In this document: positions 27,139-36,851 of the stretch, piece by piece
Numbering within the stretch: position 1 is the stretch's first letter
Layout of the letters: each line of letters starts with the position of its first letter
NCBI RefSeq assembly: GCF_031020795.1
Contig: NZ_JAVHJP010000008.1
Coordinates: 1-64,000 of the forward strand
Direction of reading: 5' to 3'
Length of the DNA stretch: 64,000 nucleotides
Source: Hydrogenophaga pseudoflava
GTDB lineage: Bacteria > Pseudomonadota > Gammaproteobacteria > Burkholderiales > Burkholderiaceae_C
Made by a program: the position numbers and the translations under genes
Notes under the pieces: generated by a model
Databases searched by the model: none
Told to the model about the DNA's origin: nothing
The model's input: only the letters and a program-made list of their open reading frames with translations

Positions 27139-28847
27139 ACGACATCCGCCGTTCCATCCTCTGGGTGGTCTTTGGTTTTTCGATGGTCCTGATCTGGGAC
27201 AAGTGGCAGATCCACAACGGCAAGGCGCCCACCTTCTTCCCTTCGTCGGCTGCGACTGCGCCGGCTGAGCAGAAAGCAGCGCCAGCGCCCGATGCCAGCG
27301 TGCCGGCTGCCACATCGGCCAGCGCGCCTGCAGTGGCCGGTGCAGCTGTCGCGCCCGACGCGGGCGCGCCCGCGCCCACGGCCATGCGCCACGAGGTGAC
27401 CACCGATGTGTTCAAGCTCGCCTTCAACAGCGAAGGCGGTTCGCTGATCGGCGCCACGCTGCTGCAGCACGCCAGCAAGCAGCTCGGTTCCGAGCCGTTC
27501 CAGCTGCTGGCCCAGAACGACCAGCACACCTACGTCGCGCAGACCGGCCTCATCGGCGGCAGCTTCCCGACGCACAAGACGCCCATGACCCTGGTGCCCG
27601 GGGCCACATCGCTGGCGGACGGCCAGGACACGCTGGCGGTGAAGTTCGAGTCGGCCGACGTCGGTGGCGTCAAGCTCATCAAGACCTACACGCTCAAGCG
27701 CGGCAGCTACACCATCGATGTGGCGCACGAGGTGGTCAACACCGGCGCCGCGCCTGTCACCCCGCAGCTGTATGTGCAGCTGGTGCGCGACGGCAACAAG
27801 ACCGACAGCGAGACGCCGTTCTATTCGACCTTCACCGGCCCGGCGGTCTACACCTCGGCCCAGAAGTACCAGAAGATCGAATTCGGCCAGATCACCGACA
27901 ACAAGGCCACCTTCGAGAAGAGCGCCACGGACGGCTACGTGGCCATGGTGCAGCACTACTTCACCTCGGCCTGGCTGCTGCCCGAGGGCACCGCGCGCGA
28001 GAACTTCGCCCGCCGCATCGACAACAACCTGTTCTCCATCGGCGCCATCAGCACCCTGCCCGCCATCGCGCCGGGACAGAGCCAGAAGCTCGATGCCCGG
28101 CTCTTTGTCGGACCGCAGCTGGAGAAGGTGCTCGAAACCACGGCCCCCGGCCTGGAACTGGTGAAAGACTACGGCTGGCTGACCATCATCGCCAAGCCGC
28201 TGTACTGGCTGCTGGAAAAGATCCACAGCTTCGTGGGCAACTGGGGCTGGGCGATCGTGCTGCTGGTGGTGCTGCTCAAGGCGGCGTTCTACTGGCTCAA
28301 CGCGAGCGCCTACCGTTCGATGGCCAAGATGAAGGCCATCAACCCGCGCATCATGGAAATGCGCGAGCGCCTGAAGAACAACCCGCAGCTGATGCAGCAG
28401 GAGATGATGAAGATTTACCGGGAAGAGAAGGTCAACCCGCTGGGTGGCTGCTTCCCGATCCTGATCCAGATCCCGGTGTTCATCGCGCTGTACTGGGTGT
28501 TGCTGTCGTCGGTGGAGATGCGAAATGCTCCCTGGATCGGCTGGATCACCGACCTCTCCACGCTCGACCCGTTCTACGTGCTACCGGCGGTGATGACGCT
28601 GACCACCATCGTGCAGACCGCGCTGAATCCGCTGCCGCCCGACCCGCTGCAGGCCAAGATGATGTGGCTGATGCCGCTGATGTTCTCGGTCATGTTCTTC
28701 TTCTTCCCGGCCGGTCTGGTGCTGTACTGGATCACCAACAACCTGCTGACCATCGCCCAGCAGGCGTTCATCAACCACAAGATGGGCGTGCCGCTGAAGA
28801 TCACGAACCCGTTCGAACTGTTCAGGGGCAAGCCGGCCGCCAAGTAA
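27135..28847 (+). CDS. yidC: Membrane protein insertase YidC
   Basis: 570 residues from the ATG at 27135 ('MNDIRRSILWVVF'). The first transmembrane segment (about 5-22) is followed by an Ala/Pro-rich linker (about 38-85), a large periplasmic beta-sandwich (about 90-340) and the conserved C-terminal Oxa1 core, including 'YWLLEKIHSFVGNWG', 'KMKAINPRIMEMRERL' and 'VNPLGGCFPILIQIPVF'. It inserts and folds inner-membrane proteins alone or with SecYEG. The long low-complexity linker is typical of Burkholderiales. A terminator follows 20 bp after the stop. Confidence 0.97.
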   Translation: MNDIRRSILWVVFGFSMVLIWDKWQIHNGKAPTFFPSSAATAPAEQKAAPAPDASVPAATSASAPAVAGAAVAPDAGAPAPTAMRHEVTTDVFKLAFNSEGGSLIGATLLQHASKQLGSEPFQLLAQNDQHTYVAQTGLIGGSFPTHKTPMTLVPGATSLADGQDTLAVKFESADVGGVKLIKTYTLKRGSYTIDVAHEVVNTGAAPVTPQLYVQLVRDGNKTDSETPFYSTFTGPAVYTSAQKYQKIEFGQITDNKATFEKSATDGYVAMVQHYFTSAWLLPEGTARENFARRIDNNLFSIGAISTLPAIAPGQSQKLDARLFVGPQLEKVLETTAPGLELVKDYGWLTIIAKPLYWLLEKIHSFVGNWGWAIVLLVVLLKAAFYWLNASAYRSMAKMKAINPRIMEMRERLKNNPQLMQQEMMKIYREEKVNPLGGCFPILIQIPVFIALYWVLLSSVEMRNAPWIGWITDLSTLDPFYVLPAVMTLTTIVQTALNPLPPDPLQAKMMWLMPLMFSVMFFFFPAGLVLYWITNNLLTIAQQAFINHKMGVPLKITNPFELFRGKPAAK

Positions 28848-28867
28848 ACGGCTTGCCTGTCAGCCCC

Positions 28868-28905
28868 AAGGGCCGCCGCACCTCCGGCGGCCCTTGCTGT
28901 TTCTG
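28868..28905 (+). terminator. Intrinsic terminator after yidC
   Basis: Arms AAGGGCCGCCG (28868-28878) and CGGCGGCCCTT (28885-28895) enclose a 6-nt loop and are followed by GCTGTTTCT. The stem is 11 bp and very GC-rich, while the T-tract is short. It would end the rpmH-yidC transcript ahead of mnmE. Confidence 0.7.
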
Positions 28906-28930
28906 AAGTGCCTTGACGCAGAATCCGACC

Positions 28931-30352
28931 ATGCTCGCCGCCGCCCTTGACCCCATTGCTGCCATCGCCACCGCGCCCGGCCGTGGCGCGGTGGGCATCG
29001 TGCGGGTGTCCGGCCAAGGCCTGGCGCCGTTCGTGCAGGCCCTGCTGGGGCGCATGCCCAAGGCCCGAGAAGCGACCTACCTGCCCTTCCCCGACGCCGC
29101 CGGCCAGCCCATCGACCACGGGCTCGCACTGTGGTTTCCCGGTCCACATTCCTACACAGGCGAGGACGTGCTGGAACTGCAGGGCCATGGCGGTCCGGTG
29201 GTGCTGCAGCTGCTGCTGGCGCGTTGCCTGCAGGTGGCGCAGTCCGCGGCCGCCGACCGTCAGCCGTTGCTGCGCGGCCTGCGCCCGGCGCGCGCCGGCG
29301 AATTCACCGAACGCGCGTTTCTGAACGACAAGCTCGACCTGGCCCAGGCCGAAGCGGTGGCCGACCTGATCGATGCCAGCACCGAGGCAGCAGCGCGCAG
29401 CGCCAGCCGTTCGCTCGCCGGGGTGTTCTCCGAGCGCATCCATGCGTTGCGCGACGCGCTGGTGCACCTGCGCATGCTGGTTGAGGCGACGCTGGACTTT
29501 CCCGAAGAGGAAATCGACTTCCTGCAGAAGGCCGACGCCAGCGGCCAGCTCGTGCGCCTGCGCGCCGGGCTGGATGCGGTGCTGGGCGAGGCGCGCCAGG
29601 GCGCGCTGCTGCGCGATGGTCTGAAGGTGGTGATCGCCGGCCAGCCCAACGCCGGCAAGAGCTCGCTGCTCAACGCGCTGGCCGGCGCCGAGCTGGCCAT
29701 CGTCACGCCCATTGCCGGCACCACGCGGGACCTGGTACAGCAGACCATCCAGATCGAGGGCGTGCCACTGCACGTGATCGACACGGCCGGCCTGCGCCAG
29801 GGCGCCGACGTGGACGAGGTGGAGCAGATCGGCATACAGCGCGCCTGGGGGCAGATCGAACAGGCCGACGCCGTGCTGTTCCTGCACGACCTCAGCCGCG
29901 CCGACCGGGCCGACTACCAGGCCGCCGACGCTGCGATCGCCGCCGAACTGCCCTCCGGCGTGGCGCTGCTGCCGGTGTGGAACAAGCGCGACCAGTGCAG
30001 TGCGGGCGCGTCGGCCCTGATGGCGCGTGCGCAGGCGGCGGGCGAGCTGGTGATCTCGGCCAAGCAGGGCGAAGGCCTGGAGGCACTGCGTCAGCGCCTG
30101 CTTGATCTGGCCGGCTGGCAGCACGCGGGCGACGGCCTGTTCATGGCGCGCGAGCGGCACCTGCAGGCGCTGCGCCGCGTGGGCGAGCACCTGGCGCTGG
30201 CCGATGGCCACCTGGCCGCGCAGGCCGAACACCTGGACCTGCTGGCCGAGGAGCTGCGGCTGGCGCAGGGGGCGCTGGGCGAGATCACCGGCGAGTTCAG
30301 CGCCGACGACCTGCTCGGCGAAATCTTTTCCCGCTTCTGCATCGGGAAGTGA
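28931..30352 (+). CDS. mnmE: tRNA modification GTPase MnmE
   Basis: 473 residues from the ATG at 28931 ('[19 protein letters not shown]'); an in-frame TTG 18 bp upstream is less likely. With MnmG it installs the cmnm5 modification on wobble uridines. The N-terminal formyl-THF-binding domain is followed by the helical domain and an inserted G domain with G1 'GQPNAGKSS', G2 'GTTRD', G3 'DTAG' and G4 'NKRD'. The chain ends with the invariant 'FCIGK', whose Cys is catalytically important. It is in its usual position after yidC. Confidence 0.97.
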   Translation: MLAAALDPIAAIATAPGRGAVGIVRVSGQGLAPFVQALLGRMPKAREATYLPFPDAAGQPIDHGLALWFPGPHSYTGEDVLELQGHGGPVVLQLLLARCLQVAQSAAADRQPLLRGLRPARAGEFTERAFLNDKLDLAQAEAVADLIDASTEAAARSASRSLAGVFSERIHALRDALVHLRMLVEATLDFPEEEIDFLQKADASGQLVRLRAGLDAVLGEARQGALLRDGLKVVIAGQPNAGKSSLLNALAGAELAIVTPIAGTTRDLVQQTIQIEGVPLHVIDTAGLRQGADVDEVEQIGIQRAWGQIEQADAVLFLHDLSRADRADYQAADAAIAAELPSGVALLPVWNKRDQCSAGASALMARAQAAGELVISAKQGEGLEALRQRLLDLAGWQHAGDGLFMARERHLQALRRVGEHLALADGHLAAQAEHLDLLAEELRLAQGALGEITGEFSADDLLGEIFSRFCIGK

Positions 30353-30420
30353 GCGTCTCTGGGGCCGGTGGAGAGGGTACAAAATGACACATCTTTGTTC
30401 ACCCACCGGGCAGGCCCGCA

Positions 30421-31812
30421 ATGACCGTTATTGAACCGGACGCCGCCACGGCGGCCACCGCATCACCGCTGGAGGCGGTGCGCCTGCCTGTGGTGTATGG
30501 CCCCGGCGTGGCCTCGGCTCTGGCGGAGCTGGGCCGAACCGAGGACGTGCACCTGTCCCCTGACAACCGGCGGCTGGCCATTGCCGGCCACCTGTGCAAC
30601 CGCGTGCTGGTTCTGGGCATCGACATCGTTTGGGGCGGAGACGCGCCGCAAGTGCGGCTGCACAGCCCCCAGCCGCTGGTGTCGCGCGAGTTCGCGTACC
30701 CCCACGGCCTTTGCTGGAGCAGCGACGATACCCTGCTGGTGGCCAATCGCCAGGGCGGTGTGCCGGTGTTTCGCATACCACCGCCCGCGGTGGACGCCGC
30801 CCCCTGCGAGCTGCAGCCGCTGGTCCGCCTCGAGGCGGCTCAACCGGGGCTGGTGGAGACGCCCGGGTCGGTCAGCGTCCGTCCCCTGAGCTGCGGCTGC
30901 CTCGATGTGCTGGTGTGCAACAACTTCACACACCAGGTGACCCAGCACCTGGTGGACCCGGACGGTGCGTCACCACGCGCCGTCGCCGGCTCACCCCTTC
31001 TGGCCCGGGGACTGGACATTCCCGACGGGGTGGCCCACAGCCCCGACGGACGCTGGATCGCCGTCAGCAACCACAACGAACAATGCGTGCGCCTTTACGA
31101 CGCTAGCCGAGCGCTCGGGCCGGACGCCGAGCCCGATGCCCGGCTGCCGGGCGCGGACTATCCCCATGGCCTGCGCTTTGCCGCCGCGTCGCGCCGCCTG
31201 CTGGTGGCCGACGCCGGCGCGCCGTTCGTGCATGTCTACAGCTGCCCCGACGGGCGCTGGCAGGACGGGGGGTGGGAGCACCGCCGACTGCGGGTGCTGG
31301 ACGAAGACACCTTTCTCCAAGGGCGGTCCAACCCCCAGGAGGGCGGCCCCAAGGGGCTCGATCTTGACCGGCAGGGGCGCCTGCTGATCATCACCAACGA
31401 ACAGGTGCCGCTGGCATTCTTCGACCTGCGGCCCCTGCTCGGCCCACTGTCCGATGGCGGCGGGGCCGATTCACAGCAGAAGGCGGACCGTGCGGTGCGG
31501 GACGCCCAGGTCTGGCGTCGCCAGATACAGGGGCTCGCGCTCCAGCTGGAGCGCAAGCAAGGGCAACTGCAGGTGGAGACCGCCCGCGCGGGGGCCGGTG
31601 CCGTGGACCTGGCACGGAAGGATGCGCTGCTGGCCCAGCAGGAGGACCGACTGCGGCATGCCGAGCGGGCGCTGGACGAGGCGCGCGCCGCGCTGCGGGA
31701 CAGCCAGCAGGGCATGACCGCGCTCACGAGCAGCCGGTCCTGGCGACTCATGGCGCCTTACCGCGGCGCCGGCCGCTGGCTCCGGGGCTGGCTGCCGAAC
31801 TCGAAAGTGTGA
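30421..31812 (+). CDS. Beta-propeller protein with C-terminal coiled coil
   Basis: 463 residues, cytosolic, with no signal peptide. Residues about 30-340 contain repeated 'HLSPDNRRLAI', 'PHGLCWSSDD', 'PDGVAHSPDGRWIAVSN' and 'YPHGLRF' strands typical of NHL/SMP-30-like beta-propellers. Residues about 350-435 are a Gln/Glu/Arg-rich coiled coil. The tail contains 'SSRSWRLMAPYRGAGRWLRG', a motif often found at the C-terminal end of coiled coils attached to glycosyltransferases and other cell-surface polysaccharide proteins. I cannot assign an activity. It is flanked by mnmE and a cyclic-nucleotide-binding protein, without obvious operon partners. Confidence 0.7.
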   Translation: MTVIEPDAATAATASPLEAVRLPVVYGPGVASALAELGRTEDVHLSPDNRRLAIAGHLCNRVLVLGIDIVWGGDAPQVRLHSPQPLVSREFAYPHGLCWSSDDTLLVANRQGGVPVFRIPPPAVDAAPCELQPLVRLEAAQPGLVETPGSVSVRPLSCGCLDVLVCNNFTHQVTQHLVDPDGASPRAVAGSPLLARGLDIPDGVAHSPDGRWIAVSNHNEQCVRLYDASRALGPDAEPDARLPGADYPHGLRFAAASRRLLVADAGAPFVHVYSCPDGRWQDGGWEHRRLRVLDEDTFLQGRSNPQEGGPKGLDLDRQGRLLIITNEQVPLAFFDLRPLLGPLSDGGGADSQQKADRAVRDAQVWRRQIQGLALQLERKQGQLQVETARAGAGAVDLARKDALLAQQEDRLRHAERALDEARAALRDSQQGMTALTSSRSWRLMAPYRGAGRWLRGWLPNSKV

Positions 31813-31926
31813 CCGGGAGTTAACCGGAGCGCCGCTGACCACCATTGCGGCGCCACTGGGAACCGAAACGTAAGCAACCGTAACTGCGCCTTGTGTGGGC
31901 TGGCTCCCGGCCGTTATGGTGCGGGG

Positions 31927-32418
31927 ATGAACGCCCGAGTTCCCACCGATGCGCGGTTCGACGTGCTGGCGCTGGCGCAGGCCATGCGCACCAGCAATGC
32001 GCTGGACGCTGTTCCGGCGAATCTGTCGGACGCGCAATGGCAGGTGCTGAGCGACTACCTGCAGCCGGTATCACTGAGCCAGGGGCAGGTGCTCATCGAA
32101 CAGGGCGTGAAGGACCGTACGGTCTATTTTGTCGAGAGCGGCAGCCTCACCGTGCACTACGAGGACGACAAGGACCGGGTGCGCCTCGCCATGGTCGGTG
32201 CGGGATCGGTGTTGGGCGAGGGCGCTTTCTTCAGCCACCTGCCCCGCAGCGCGACTGTGAACGCGGGGGGGCACAGCCGGCTGTGGTGCCTGACCCCGCT
32301 GCGGTTCCGCGAGCTGTCCACCCGCCATCCCGCCATCGCGCTCGAACTGACCGTGGCCATGGCGGCGGTGCTCGCCCGGCGCATGTACAACAAGCCCAAG
32401 CGGGTCGCGGTCACCTGA
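31927..32418 (+). CDS. Single-domain cyclic nucleotide-binding protein
   Basis: 163 residues from the ATG at 31927. Residues about 40-150 form a cNMP-binding domain ('LSQGQVLIEQGVKDRTVYFVESGSL', shown here in part, then 'GSVLGEGAFFSHLPRSATV', the phosphate-binding-cassette region). No helix-turn-helix or effector domain follows, so it is not a full CRP-type regulator. It may be a stand-alone sensor or adaptor. The chosen start is preceded by a G-rich segment; an upstream TTG would only add low-complexity residues. Confidence 0.8.
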   Translation: MNARVPTDARFDVLALAQAMRTSNALDAVPANLSDAQWQVLSDYLQPVSLSQGQVLIEQGVKDRTVYFVESGSLTVHYEDDKDRVRLAMVGAGSVLGEGAFFSHLPRSATVNAGGHSRLWCLTPLRFRELSTRHPAIALELTVAMAAVLARRMYNKPKRVAVT

Positions 32419-32470
32419 TCGCCCCATGGGGCCCGTCTCAAGTCCTCGTTCCTGAAGGCATACTCCGCCC

Positions 32471-33097
32471 ATGTCCCTCCTACGCTGGTTGCAAGCCAAG
32501 AAGTCCGATGCCGGAGCCAATGGCGGCCGCAAGCCCCGCCGCTCTTTCGGCCAGACCACATTGCCCCTGATCTCGCCGCGACGGGGGCGGCGCATCCTGC
32601 GCCGCGAGCAGTTGTTTTCGGTGGTGCGTGAGTCCTTGATCCGCGCCGGCGTACTGTCCTCCAGCTACGAGTTCAAGGTGCTGGCCCTGGACTCCACCGG
32701 CGACGGCTTCCTGGTGCTCATCAACCTCACCCTGCCGGCCGACGTGATGCCCGACGAGTACCTGCTGGAGATCGAGCGCTGGATCCAGGGCAGCGCCCGC
32801 TCGCGCCATTCGATGCAGGTGCAGGCGGTGTACTGGCGCCGTCAGCCGGTGCACGATCTGCGGGGCGTGGCGCTCAAGGCCTCGGTGGCGGCACAGACCC
32901 GGCGCGGAAGTGCGGCGGCGCCCGGCACTGCGCGCGCGCTGGCGCCCGAGGAGGTGGCGGCCTTCCGTTCGGCGCTGGAGACCCCGGCGATGCCTGCGCA
33001 CCGCATGGAGTCCCCGGCCGCGGCCCAGATGGAACGGCCGCCGGAGGTGCACAGCGATTTCGCCGAACTGAGCGAAACCCAGTACGGCAAGCTCTGA
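32471..33097 (+). CDS. Hypothetical protein, Comamonadaceae-type
   Basis: 208 residues, not recognised. It has a basic N-terminus ('RKPRRSFGQTT', 'SPRRGRRILRREQ'), a folded-looking alpha/beta centre (about 45-135: 'LFSVVRESLIRAGVLSSSYE', 'FKVLALDSTGDGFLVLINL') and a low-complexity Ala/Pro tail. No signal peptide, membrane segment or catalytic motif is visible. It follows the cNMP-binding gene by 52 bp in the same direction, so the two may be co-transcribed. Confidence 0.7.
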   Translation: MSLLRWLQAKKSDAGANGGRKPRRSFGQTTLPLISPRRGRRILRREQLFSVVRESLIRAGVLSSSYEFKVLALDSTGDGFLVLINLTLPADVMPDEYLLEIERWIQGSARSRHSMQVQAVYWRRQPVHDLRGVALKASVAAQTRRGSAAAPGTARALAPEEVAAFRSALETPAMPAHRMESPAAAQMERPPEVHSDFAELSETQYGKL

Positions 33098-33119
33098 GAC
33101 TGCTCCGGGGGGGCGGCGC

Positions 33120-33665
33120 TCAGTGCCCTTCGAAGTGAACCAGCGTGAAGAGGGGCAGGCCCGAGTCGCGCAGCTTCTGCGAGCCGCCCAGCTCGGGCAG
33201 ATCCACGATCGCCGCTCCTTCGATCACCTCGGCGCCGAGCTTCTCCAGCAGGCGGCGCCCGGCCATCATGGTGCCACCGGTGGCAATCAGGTCGTCGATC
33301 AGCAGCACGCGGTCGCCGGACTTCACCGCGTCGGTGTGCAGCTCGACCGTGGCACTGCCGTACTCGAGTTCGTAGGTTTCCTCGACCGTGGTGAAGGGCA
33401 GCTTGCCCTTCTTGCGGATCGGCACGAAGCCGACGCCCAGCTCATAGGCCAGCACCGAGCCGATGATGAAGCCGCGTGCGTCCAGACCCGCGACCACGGT
33501 CGGCCTCAGGGCCGGGTCCATGTAGCGGTGCACGAAGGTGTCGATCAGCACCCGGAAGACCCGCGGGTCCTGCAGCAGCGGCGTGATGTCGCGGAACTGC
33601 ACGCCCGGCGCGGGCCAGTCGGGCACGGTGCGGATGTGGCTCTTGAGGAAGGCGGTGGTGTCCAT
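33120..33665 (-). CDS. apt: Adenine phosphoribosyltransferase
   Basis: 181 residues from the ATG at 33665 ('[21 protein letters not shown]'). It salvages adenine plus PRPP to AMP. The family motifs are '[11 protein letters not shown]', '[12 protein letters not shown]', '[10 protein letters not shown]' and the PRPP loop '[14 protein letters not shown]'. The length is that of bacterial Apt. The frame remains open upstream into non-coding sequence. It is convergent with the preceding hypothetical gene and is separated from the MBL gene by about 105 bp. Confidence 0.96.
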   Translation of the reverse strand: MDTTAFLKSHIRTVPDWPAPGVQFRDITPLLQDPRVFRVLIDTFVHRYMDPALRPTVVAGLDARGFIIGSVLAYELGVGFVPIRKKGKLPFTTVEETYELEYGSATVELHTDAVKSGDRVLLIDDLIATGGTMMAGRRLLEKLGAEVIEGAAIVDLPELGGSQKLRDSGLPLFTLVHFEGH

Positions 33666-33771
33666 GGGTGGATTATGGAGACACCCCTGCTCCGCCTGCG
33701 GCATCACCCCCTCAAGGGGCGATGCGAGTGGCCCGGCAAAGCCGGTTCCACCGCATCTCTGGAGGGGGCGT

Positions 33772-34734
33772 TCAGGCCACCGGTTTGAACTGGTAGCCGC
33801 TGCCCGCGGCTTCGATGATGCCAAAGGCGGGGAACGGGAAGTGATAGCCGCCAGCCATGACCTTGTCCCGGACCAGCATGTCGAACACCCGCCGGCGTGT
33901 CTGGCGCGCCATCTCGGCGTCCATGTCGAACTGCACCGCCCAGTCGGGGCTGCGCGCGAACAGCGAGGGCACGTTGGTCAGGTCGGCCACGTACATGAAC
34001 CTCTGTCCTTCCGATTGCACCGAAACCATGCTCATGCCGGGGGTGTGGCCGAACGCCGCCTCGGCCCGGATGCCGGGCGCCAGCTCCTGGCCCGGCTCGT
34101 ACTTCATCAGAATGTCGGCCGGGATGCTGCCGATGACCTTGCGCGCCGCCTCGAAGCCGCCCTTGAGCGCAGGCGGCGCTGCGTTCATCTTGGCGTCGTC
34201 GAACCAGAACGCGTGCTCCGGCGCAGGCACATGCACCTTGGCCCTGGGGAAGGCCAGTGAACCGTCCTTCTTGCGCAGGCCGTTGATGTGGTCGCCGTGG
34301 TAGTGGCTGATGACCACGTGGTCGACGTCCTCGGGCTTGAAGCCGGCGGCACCGAGCTGGCCAGCGAGCTTGCCGGTGGTCGGCGGGCCGTTGTCCGCAA
34401 AGCCGGTGTCGAACAGGAACCGGCCCGCCGGGCCGACCACCAGGAAGGGGGTGAACGGGATGTCGACGTAGTCGGTGGGCAGGTTCTGCGAGGCCAGCAG
34501 CGACTTGACCTGCTCCAGCGGCACGTTGCGCACGAACTCCTCGCCCAGCGGCCGACGCAGCGCGCCGTCGTTGAGCGCGATGACCTCCATGGCCCCCAGC
34601 TTCAGGCGCTTGGCGCCGTTGGCCGGCAGGGCCGGCGGTCCGAAGTTCGGCGTGGCCTGCTGCGACCACACGGATGAAAAGGTCAGGGCGGTGGCACCGG
34701 CCATGCCGGCGCCCAGGAAAGCGCGTCGATCCAT
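33772..34734 (-). CDS. Exported MBL-fold metallo-hydrolase
   Basis: 320 residues from the ATG at 34734, which has a good GGAGG Shine-Dalgarno. The N-terminus '[19 protein letters not shown]' is a Tat-type signal (RRxFL). The metallo-beta-lactamase fold has the zinc motif 'HYHGDH', then 'FGHTPGMS' and 'YVADLTN'. Such proteins include quorum-quenching lactonases and other esterases; the substrate is not predictable here. It lies downstream of the antiporter gene on the same strand, 87 bp away. Confidence 0.87.
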   Translation of the reverse strand: MDRRAFLGAGMAGATALTFSSVWSQQATPNFGPPALPANGAKRLKLGAMEVIALNDGALRRPLGEEFVRNVPLEQVKSLLASQNLPTDYVDIPFTPFLVVGPAGRFLFDTGFADNGPPTTGKLAGQLGAAGFKPEDVDHVVISHYHGDHINGLRKKDGSLAFPRAKVHVPAPEHAFWFDDAKMNAAPPALKGGFEAARKVIGSIPADILMKYEPGQELAPGIRAEAAFGHTPGMSMVSVQSEGQRFMYVADLTNVPSLFARSPDWAVQFDMDAEMARQTRRRVFDMLVRDKVMAGGYHFPFPAFGIIEAAGSGYQFKPVA

Positions 34735-34821
34735 CAGCAAATCCTCCAGCGGGTTGAAAGGGGATGCGATGCCATCGCCGCGAGAGGGTTCCCGGCCGGT
34801 GGACTGGGACAAACCCGGGGT

Positions 34822-36810
34822 TCAGCCGCCGCCCAGCAGCTTCTCTTCGGCCAGCGCCAGCGCGGGCGCCTTGCCGCTGAGCACAAGGGTGTCGCCGCCG
34901 TCGAGCACGGTGTCGTCGTCGAACGGGGCGTTCTGGCCACCGGCGCGGCGCAGGCTGGCCACGCGCACGCCCATCGCTTCCAGTGCCACGCTGCCCAGCG
35001 TGCGACCCACCTTGCGCCCGCCCGGCGGGATGGTCACGGTCGAGAGCCGCTCGTGTTCGGCCTCCTCCACCCCGTCGTCGTCGGCGCCGTGGAAGTAGCC
35101 CTTGAGCAGGTGGTAGCGTGCGTCGCGCTGGTCCTGCACCACCCGGATCACGCGCCGCATCGGCACGCCCACCAGCGCCAGCGCGTGGCTGGCCAGCATC
35201 AGGCTGGCCTCGATGGCCTCGGGCACCACCTCGGTGGCACCTGCTGCGCGCAGCCGGCCGTCGTCCACATCGTCGATGGTGCGCACCACCACCGGCACTT
35301 GTGGCGCGTGTTCGTGCGCGTGGTGCAGCACCTTGAGCGCACTGGCGGTCTCGATGTAGGTGATCACCACGGCGCTGGCGCGGTGCAGGCCGGCGGCCAT
35401 GAGCGCCTGCAGGCGCGCGGCGTCGCCGAACACCACGGAATGGCCGGCGGCGGCGGCCTGGCGCACCCGGTCGGGGTCCAGGTCCAGCGCCATGTAGGGA
35501 ATGCCTTCGGCTTCCAGCAGCCGCGCCAGGTTCTGGCCGCAGCGGCCGTAGCCGCAGATGATCACGTGCTTGTCGGCGTTGATCGAGCGGCGGGCGATGC
35601 TGGTCATCTGCACCGACTGCATCAGCCAGTCGCTGCCCACCACGCGGGTGACGATGTCGTTGGTGTACTGGATGATGAAGGGCGTGGCGAGCATGGAGAT
35701 CACCATGCTCGCCAGGATGGGGTTGAACAGCGCGGGGGGCACCAGTTGGTGCTGCCCGGCCAGCGACAGCAGCACCAGACCGAACTCGCCGGCCTGGCAC
35801 AGGTAGAGGCCGGTGCGCAGCGCAGTGCCCATGGGGGCGCCGAACAGCCGCGTCAGGCTGGTGATCATCGCCAGCTTGAATCCGACCGACAGCGTGAACA
35901 GCAGCAGCACGAGCGGCCAGCGCTCGAGCACCAGGCGCCAGTCCAGCAGCATGCCGATGGTGATGAAGAACAGGCCGAGCAGCACGTCGTGGAAGGGCCG
36001 GATGTCGGTCTCCACCTGGTGCTTGTATTCGGTCTCTGAGATCAGCATGCCGGCGACGAAGGCGCCCAGCGCCAGCGACAGGCCGGCGTGTTCCGTCATC
36101 CAGGCCAGGCCCAGCGTGATCAGCAGCAGGTTGAGCATGAACAGCTCGTCGCTCTTGCGCCGCGCCACCAGGGTCAGCCACCACCGCATCAGCCGCTGTC
36201 CGCCGGTCAGCAGGATGCCCAGCAGCAGCGTGGCCTTGAGCAGGGCGATGCCCAGGGCCTTGAGCAGCTCGTCGGGCGGCGAGCCCAGCGCCGGGATCAG
36301 CACCAGCAGCGGCACGACCGCCAAGTCCTGGAACAGCAGGATGCCGACCACCCGCTTGCCGTGTTCGGACTCCAGCTCCAGCCGCTCGGCCACCAGCTTG
36401 ATCACGATGGCGGTGCTGCTCATGGCCATCACGCCGCCCAGGGCCAGCGCCATCTGCCACTCCATCTGCCACCAGGTCGGCAGGAACCAGCCCAGCGCCA
36501 GCGAAGCCAGCGTGGTCAGCAGCACCGTCAGCACCACCTGGGACAGGCCCAGCCCGAACACGTGGCGCTTCATGGCGCGCAGCTTGGGCAGGCTGAACTC
36601 CAGCCCGATCACGAACATCAGGAACACCACACCGAACTCGGCCAGGTAGCGCAGACCCTGGGAGTTCTGGGCCAGGGCCAGCGCGTTCGGACCGATCACC
36701 ACGCCGACCACCAGGTAGCCCAGCATGGGCGGCAACCGGAGCATGCGGCAGCCGACCACGCCGAGCACAGCCGCCAGCAGGTACAGCAGGGTGATGTCCA
36801 GGGAATTCAT
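34822..36810 (-). CDS. CPA2-family K+/H+ antiporter with TrkA domains (Kef/YbaL-like)
   Basis: 662 residues from the ATG at 36810 ('MNSLDITLLYLLAAVLG'). About 12 transmembrane segments (residues about 5-385) form the Na/H-exchanger fold ('MLGYLVVGVVIGPNAL', 'FLMFVIGLEFS'). An RCK/TrkA-N Rossmann domain has 'VIICGYGRCGQNLARLLE' (about 415-432), and a TrkA-C domain follows (about 565-650). It would export K+ or Na+ in exchange for protons under nucleotide control. The gene is divergent from kdsD across a 41-bp gap, so the two promoters must overlap. Confidence 0.88.
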   Translation of the reverse strand: MNSLDITLLYLLAAVLGVVGCRMLRLPPMLGYLVVGVVIGPNALALAQNSQGLRYLAEFGVVFLMFVIGLEFSLPKLRAMKRHVFGLGLSQVVLTVLLTTLASLALGWFLPTWWQMEWQMALALGGVMAMSSTAIVIKLVAERLELESEHGKRVVGILLFQDLAVVPLLVLIPALGSPPDELLKALGIALLKATLLLGILLTGGQRLMRWWLTLVARRKSDELFMLNLLLITLGLAWMTEHAGLSLALGAFVAGMLISETEYKHQVETDIRPFHDVLLGLFFITIGMLLDWRLVLERWPLVLLLFTLSVGFKLAMITSLTRLFGAPMGTALRTGLYLCQAGEFGLVLLSLAGQHQLVPPALFNPILASMVISMLATPFIIQYTNDIVTRVVGSDWLMQSVQMTSIARRSINADKHVIICGYGRCGQNLARLLEAEGIPYMALDLDPDRVRQAAAAGHSVVFGDAARLQALMAAGLHRASAVVITYIETASALKVLHHAHEHAPQVPVVVRTIDDVDDGRLRAAGATEVVPEAIEASLMLASHALALVGVPMRRVIRVVQDQRDARYHLLKGYFHGADDDGVEEAEHERLSTVTIPPGGRKVGRTLGSVALEAMGVRVASLRRAGGQNAPFDDDTVLDGGDTLVLSGKAPALALAEEKLLGGG

Positions 36811-36851
36811 GCGCCCTGATGGTAATGGGTGCCCCACGCGATAATTCGCCC

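Noticed and set aside
28574-30421. Minus-strand open frame of 615 codons opposite mnmE and the yidC end
   Set aside because: Complement of conserved mnmE codons; no independent start context.
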